Assembly (NCBI GenBank): GCA_001839685.1
Contig: MLAK01000581.1
Location: 38,427-81,225, forward strand
DNA from: Tritrichomonas foetus
Taxonomy: Eukaryota; Parabasalia; Tritrichomonadida; Tritrichomonadidae
DNA length: 42,799 bases
Direction of reading: 5' to 3'
How positions within the stretch are numbered: position 1 is the stretch's first letter; the number at the start of each line of letters is the position of its first letter. The notes under the pieces are model-generated. The model had not been told where the DNA came from. It worked only from the letters and a program-made list of their open reading frames with translations, and ran no database searches. Position numbers and translations under genes: made by a program. Of the stretch, positions 37,852-42,799 are shown in pieces.

Positions 37852-38375
37852 CCTAAGGGTAAGCACGATCAACGCTTTATTGGTGAATTGGTCAATCAAA
37901 TATGGCTTACAGATCTTCATCAAATTTACTTAACGTACACCACCATAAACGGGTATGAAATAGTCATAAATCATTACATGGTTGCTTTTCTTGATGATCA
38001 TGATTCTTTCTTTATGCTAAAATTATAAACTGCAAAACGAGGACCACAGTCCCATATGAATTTATTCATGCACTAAACAAGTATCCCCACCCTTCCCGTA
38101 TCCTAATTGGCAGCATTGGTGAGTTTGTTGGCCAAGAATTCCAGTTAGTTCTACATTGCTATGGTTATCATTACAGCAGGACTCTCCCATACACATCACA
38201 ACAAACCGGGAAGATAGAGAGACTGTGGTTAACTTTTGACAAGTCAACCGCTGATTATATGTCATTATATCAGTTAGTCATCGAATACAACTACCACTGG
38301 AAACCTGCAGGAGCATCTAAGCTTCTACAGAGTTCATGCGACCCTGAAAACGTATTGAAAGAAGAGTCTCATTAG
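37852..38375 (+). pseudogene. Retrovirus-type (rve) integrase-core fragment, decayed
   Basis: Reading from 37852 gives GKHDQRFIGELVNQIWLTDL with the first catalytic Asp (37912-37914), then FLDDHDSFFMLK. After a frame change near 38025 it continues KIINCKTRTTVPYEFIHALN, SIGEFVGQEF, and YTSQQTGKIERLWLTFD, whose Glu (38217-38219) is the third catalytic residue. The second Asp position (normally DNGxEF) reads GSIGEF, so the site is destroyed. The frame ends at TAG 38373-38375. The DDE/rve core is used by many transposons, including Polinton-type and IS481-like elements; the element type cannot be told here. Surrounding decay makes it a relic. Confidence 0.75.
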
Positions 38376-40418
38376 GTTCCAGGTCTGTCAGATAGAATTG
38401 ATTTCAACAACGGTGATCAACCGAGTGACAAAAACAAAGGCACCACAAACACATCATATTCTTACTTCTTTCTTATTTAATCATTCAACATATTCCAAGC
38501 GGAGTTAGCGGGTTAATATCGAGGAAATCCTATTAATTTTTTTATTAACGCATTGAACAGTACAAAAAAATACATTCAGATTTATGTGAAAAATATGTAA
38601 GATTCCTAACGTAACTAATGTCAAATAGAGATCCTGAATCTGGCTTGAACCAAATCGTTGCTTATTTTACAAAAAGATCGATTTTTGAAATTAATCAGTT
38701 AATATTTTTTTCATTGCATTTTTTAAGTTGCTGCTCAAAGGATTAAGTACTAAATCAGAAGTCATTATTCTAATTTTTCGTGATTCACTCATCTATTATT
38801 TAATTATTTAAGCCTCTTCTTCATATCTGCGATTACCTTTTCATCGTGGCTGACTTTCTTCTTCGTGTTTGGTGAAACCATTTTTTAATTTCATCTATTC
38901 AACCAGTAACTAGGGCATAAAGCTAAATATCATCAAATAATTTAATTGCATATACAATGTTTTTGAATAAAACCCTTAGCAAGTTCTTTCAAATCAAATG
39001 AGATAAGCATTAAAATAAAAAATAACTATTTCATTCACTAACTATTTAAATCTGAGAATACGCACAGATATAATTTAAAACGCATTTTAAAATTACACTC
39101 ATTTATTTAACATGGTTGTCTAATGTTTACGCTTGAAATTCCAAAAAGATTCAGATGAATGAATCTTAATTTGTTTGGGGTTGAAACAATGTGCATTATT
39201 TTATTAAAATAGCTTGAACAGTCAATGAATTTTCGAAATTATTTAAGAAAATTAAGTTATTAAAGGATTAATAAATACCAAAGAAGAAATTGCTGAACTT
39301 CAAATATTGAACTGCAAGTAATGAGTAAAAAATTAATATAAGGTTATAGTTTTAAAATTAAAAAAAAATTAAGTAAAATAATAAAATTTTTGGATTTTGA
39401 TGAATGAATCCTTTATTAATCTAATATCAAAACAATTTCAAAATCAAGATTATTGAATAATTGCATAGTTATTCTTATTAATTCATCATTTTCAATTATA
39501 AATAGTGACCTTTTTATTAGAAAGTACTTTTATATATATAAGTGCCAAAGATGATATATCTTTTGAGCTGGTTGCCTGGTATCATTATATAAACTATTGA
39601 TCATAATCAAGAAGGAAAATTTAGTAAATAACTCAAAATATTCAATCCTTATACTGTCTTATAACAGAAAAAGAAAGTATTTTGTATAATATTCTAAAAT
39701 ATTCAAATCAATGGAACATTGAGAATTCTTTAAACAACTTATTCCGTGAAATTTAGAAAACCCAAAGAGATTGGTTCAACTACTTAATTTTTATACAAGA
39801 GAAAGACGTTGCCAGAAAGTTTTGCAAATGGAAAATGAATTTTTGTAATTTATTCTCCATCTTGAATATGAAACGCGGATCTTTCTAAAATCATTGATTA
39901 AAATGTACTATTTTATAATTAATTTAAAGAAATGCAACCTACTTTTTCAGCAGAATTTATTATACAGATGCTCGATAAAGCATTATCTGATGAAAAACTA
40001 ATTAAAAAAACATATTAATAACTTCATAGACATTGCAAAAGGCTATAGAAAAGATAATTTACCCATGCCTGGACACAAATAATTTCTGAAAAACTAAAAG
40101 AAATCAAAAATTTAAGCCAACGATTTTCTACATGAATTCCTACTCGTAAAAGCAATGTATAGCAGTTTTTGAATGATTTAGATGAAACAATAAATATTGG
40201 AAATTTGAAATCATTTGATACTCCATTATTTATAATTAAAGACAATGTTCGCTTAGTTGCATCAAACTTGTCAGAAGGGCTGACATATTCAACTGCAGGA
40301 AGATTATTTGCGAAAAATCAAATAAAAATAATATTAGAAAAAAGTTTTTATTAAATTTCTAATGCTATAAAAGGTAATGATAATATTTTTTATAATGCTT
40401 GTTTGCTTGTTGTTTGAA
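38376..40418. other. 2-kb gene-poor AT-rich region
   Basis: No intact gene is seen. Around 40080-40354 (plus strand) broken frames read as coding, for example AWTQIISEKLKEIKNLS and then QFLNDLDETINIGNLKSFDT with FIIKDNVRLVASNLS, with stops between. I cannot name the protein. The rest is AT-rich with short runs and no RNA gene recognised. Confidence 0.45.
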
Positions 40419-41510
40419 TTATTCTTCATAATTAATATCCTCATAAAATTCGATGTCTTCAAAAATGCCCCATGAATATTTGACTGCATACTCACTCAGA
40501 CTATTCCATGCTTGTATAAGAATTTTAATAGCTCCTGCTTTTTTTAATGGATCGTTATTGTTCAGCTGATGTATTCTCCATAGACGACGAGCCCGACCTT
40601 TTAATATACCAAATATTCGTATGTCGAGAGGCTGAAGAATATCAGTACAACCAGGCGGAATGTACACAAGTTGAATTTTTTATGATTCTGCCAATAGGCG
40701 GCACTCATATGCAATATGCGATTTATGGATATCAAGAGGCAATTTATTCTCTTTTCCATTAGTAAAAAGTTATCTTAAATTATCCAAATATTTCTGGATT
40801 ACGTCCGTTGTCGCCCAACTAGACTCGCTGTGATGCGACCAAACATCTGATGAAGGTTTAACTTCGTCAGGCACTTTTCTGTTTTCCCTTAACCTATAAT
40901 CATGAGAGGTAACTTTTTTCCATTTGCATCAATAGATGCAATTGCAGTTAAAGATGCATTTACGTTATCATGTATATTAAAAGTTCCAGTTTGACTTCCT
41001 TTTTTCGCCCATGTAAAGAAATTGGCATTAACAACTTGCCAACAAGTCTCATCCATGCTTATAATATGTGATCTATCGTTTAATTGTATAATTGACAAGA
41101 CATTATATTGAAATTCATTGATATTAATTTGTGAAATATCATGTCTTCTTTTTAAAAGAGGTTTACGTAAAGAAATTTCGTGTCTCTTTTTAAAATCGGC
41201 TATGAATGTCGGGGAACACAAAAATTCTGGGTCATCAATTCCTTTAATTAATGTTTGACAAAATAATTCAATGCTTTTTATTCAAAATCTGAATCCAAAC
41301 AAATGTTGTTGCCCCAATATTCTGTTTGTATCATATTTATTAATTGTATTTCTTCGTCATCTGTAAATACTCTTTTTGATTTGTAGATATTCACTTTGTT
41401 CGGTCTCAAATTGTAGTCTTTTAAAATTTTGATTTTCCAACTTAAGATGGTGGTATTGGAAATACCCGTAATTTTAGATATTCTTCAAAAGCTAATTTGA
41501 AAAGAAAATA
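40419..41510 (-). pseudogene. Pogo/Tigger-type (DDE_1) transposase, decayed
   Basis: On the minus strand, fragments in changing frames line up as one transposase. A helix-turn-helix stretch (ITGISNTTILSWKIKILKDY, about 41420-41470) is followed by LRPNKVNIYKSKRVFTDDEE. Next come DDPEFLCSPTFIADFKKRH, ISMDETCWQVV (first Asp, within 40889-41221), WATTDVIQKYLDNL, LPLDIHKSHIA (second Asp) and YIPPGCTDILQPLDIRIFG, which is the DDE_1 hallmark. Several stops and shifts, at about 41275, 40790 and 40690, make it inactive. No inverted termini were located by eye. Confidence 0.8.
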
Positions 41511-42159
41511 ATCGTTTAATAGTATTTTGAAAAGGAACAATAGGGAGAGTTCCGAATAAAAAATTTGACCAGATTTATCCTTTTATTCTAGAATAAACCA
41601 CTTTTTCTCAACTAAAATTTGGTCTATTATTCACAAAAATAGATAATCGTTATTCTCGAAAAAGTTAAGAAATCTTGAATAAAATTGAATACTTTACACG
41701 GATATTATTTTCTCTTCTAAAAGAGCTAATCAAAATGTAAAAATGGATGACCTAAATGCTTAACATGATCTGCACTGGATGAAATCCACGCCTCTATCAG
41801 AAAATAGCACAAGATGGAAATTCATTAAACACAAGATGAAAATTCATTAAACAAGAAATAGATCAATTGTGAAAGATAAAAAGTGAAGATATCGAAATAA
41901 AAACTAAAAAAATATTATTAAAAATTCTTTAGTCAATATTTGGAATTATTAAATCCTTTTTTTTTATTTCATTGTTGTTGTTGATTTTTTCCTCAATTTC
42001 TTCTTCATGTTCTTGATTGTCTTTCATGATATTATTGATGCTTGAGTTAGTTTCAATTCTCATAGGGTGAAGTGTAGCATAATAATTTGTTAAAAATACT
42101 GCTAACAATGTGTATTTAACTAAAGATTGATCAGATCGCCTGAAAATGGAACCAACAAT
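41511..42159. other. Gene-free AT-rich spacer between transposon relics
   Basis: No coding stretch, RNA gene or clear repeat is seen. A duplicated phrase with TGGAAATTCATTAAACA/AGATGAAAATTCATTAAACA lies near 41815-41850. It may include the ends of the flanking elements. Confidence 0.4.
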
Positions 42160-42560
42160 TCACCACTAATTTTTCATCCTGCCAAAAAAATTCTCAATGA
42201 TAACTCGATCATGTTGAATTCTATTGTTATATGATGTGATTTCACTTTCCATAGATTGGCCTCTCGGTTTTCTTTGTTGTACAATTGCTTCTGGATATTC
42301 CTTATTCAAACCTACATATCTTTTGTCGAATAAGATTAGTTTTCTTCCTATCAATTGAATATTTGTTAAATTTTTCAAAAATGATTTTTGATAAAATTTT
42401 GCTTTCTCTGAAAACATTAATATCATGCATTTGTCCTTTAAAATTTGCATTGGCGAAAATACAGATTCCATTAGGGTTAACAATTGCCTGCAATCTAATT
42501 CCATGCATTTTATGTTTCATGGAATAATACTTTTTTTATCCATCAGTATCGTGTAAATTC
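42160..42560 (-). pseudogene. DDE_Tnp_4 (Harbinger/IS5-like) transposase, decayed
   Basis: Two overlapping minus-strand frames carry the parts of one transposase. One reads KYYSMKHKMHGIRLQAIVNP and ANFKGQMHDINVFRESK; the other reads KLILFDKRYVGLNKEYPEAI and IENFFGRMKN, the last with the family's catalytic Glu. A likely first Asp lies just upstream in a third frame (LHDTDG, about 42540). The frame change falls near 42400-42450. Trichomonad genomes contain many DDE_Tnp_4 genes. This copy is inactive, and both element ends are uncertain; the 5' part may run toward the window edge. Confidence 0.78.
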
Positions 42561-42799
42561 GGCGGTTAGCATACATGAGCATCATATCTGACATCATGTC
42601 TGGCATCATACATTATATAGTATGTATGTCGATTATTGCTAACACTCATTTTCCTTCAGAAATGACCTCATTATTCAACATCGGATCATCATTTATAAAT
42701 CATTATCTTTTACCTTTATTTTGAATGATTTTTGATCATGAAATCCTAAGTCATTTTTCCTTCATTATTTCTTAAAATTGATTCATCAGAGATTCAAAA

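Noticed and set aside
1..42799. CRISPR array or bacterial operon
   Set aside because: No direct repeats with regular unique spacers, and all recognised genes are eukaryotic; the 18-bp and 48-bp repeats are coding.

Overview
The window reads as nuclear DNA from an intron-poor, AT-rich protist, most likely a parabasalid (Trichomonas/Tritrichomonas type). The support is: intronless reading frames packed on both strands; eukaryotic genes (PP6-type phosphatase, ribosomal P0, Rab GTPase, MOK-like kinase, giant ubiquitin protease, LRR-PP2C phosphatase, Ddi1-like protease); Inr-like TCA(C/T)(A/T) boxes a few bases before several start codons; a Pmp-like surface protein; and a mariner element with TA target duplications. 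The species cannot be fixed from this sequence alone. Several single Ns and apparent indels suggest draft-quality sequence in places.

Layout. 0-3 kb: PP6-like phosphatase (-) and an SRD5A3-like polyprenol reductase (-). 3.2-6 kb: ribosomal protein P0 (+), whose first 27 bases carry compensating indels, then an ARM/HEAT-like protein of unknown role (+). 6.7-11.7 kb: a PHLPP-like LRR-PP2C phosphatase (+) whose Ser/Glu/Lys repeat tail is split by a 1.2-kb mariner element. 12.4-16 kb: a large cytosolic low-complexity scaffold protein (+) with six copies of a W...DD...RR(S/T)H motif. 16.8-21 kb: a Ddi1-like protease (+), an N-acetyltransferase with a YQDNQL-repeat tail (-) and alanine aminotransferase (+). 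21-27.7 kb: a USP9X-like deubiquitinase (-) interrupted by one in-frame stop and one frameshift. 28-34 kb: Rab GTPase (+), EGF-like membrane protein (-), a putative winged-helix protein (-), DsbA-like oxidoreductase (-) and MOK-like kinase (-). 35-36.6 kb: Pmp-like surface protein (+). 36.9-42.8 kb: gene-poor DNA with broken copies of at least three transposase or integrase families.

The genes are unrelated housekeeping and signalling genes with separate promoters, not an operon or cluster. The points most worth a second look are the mariner insertion, which lies in frame with its target gene once excised; the repeated-motif scaffold protein; the acetyltransferase tail with an apparently unmerged duplicate around an N; the damaged deubiquitinase; and a recurring ATATCAAAAAGT intergenic element.
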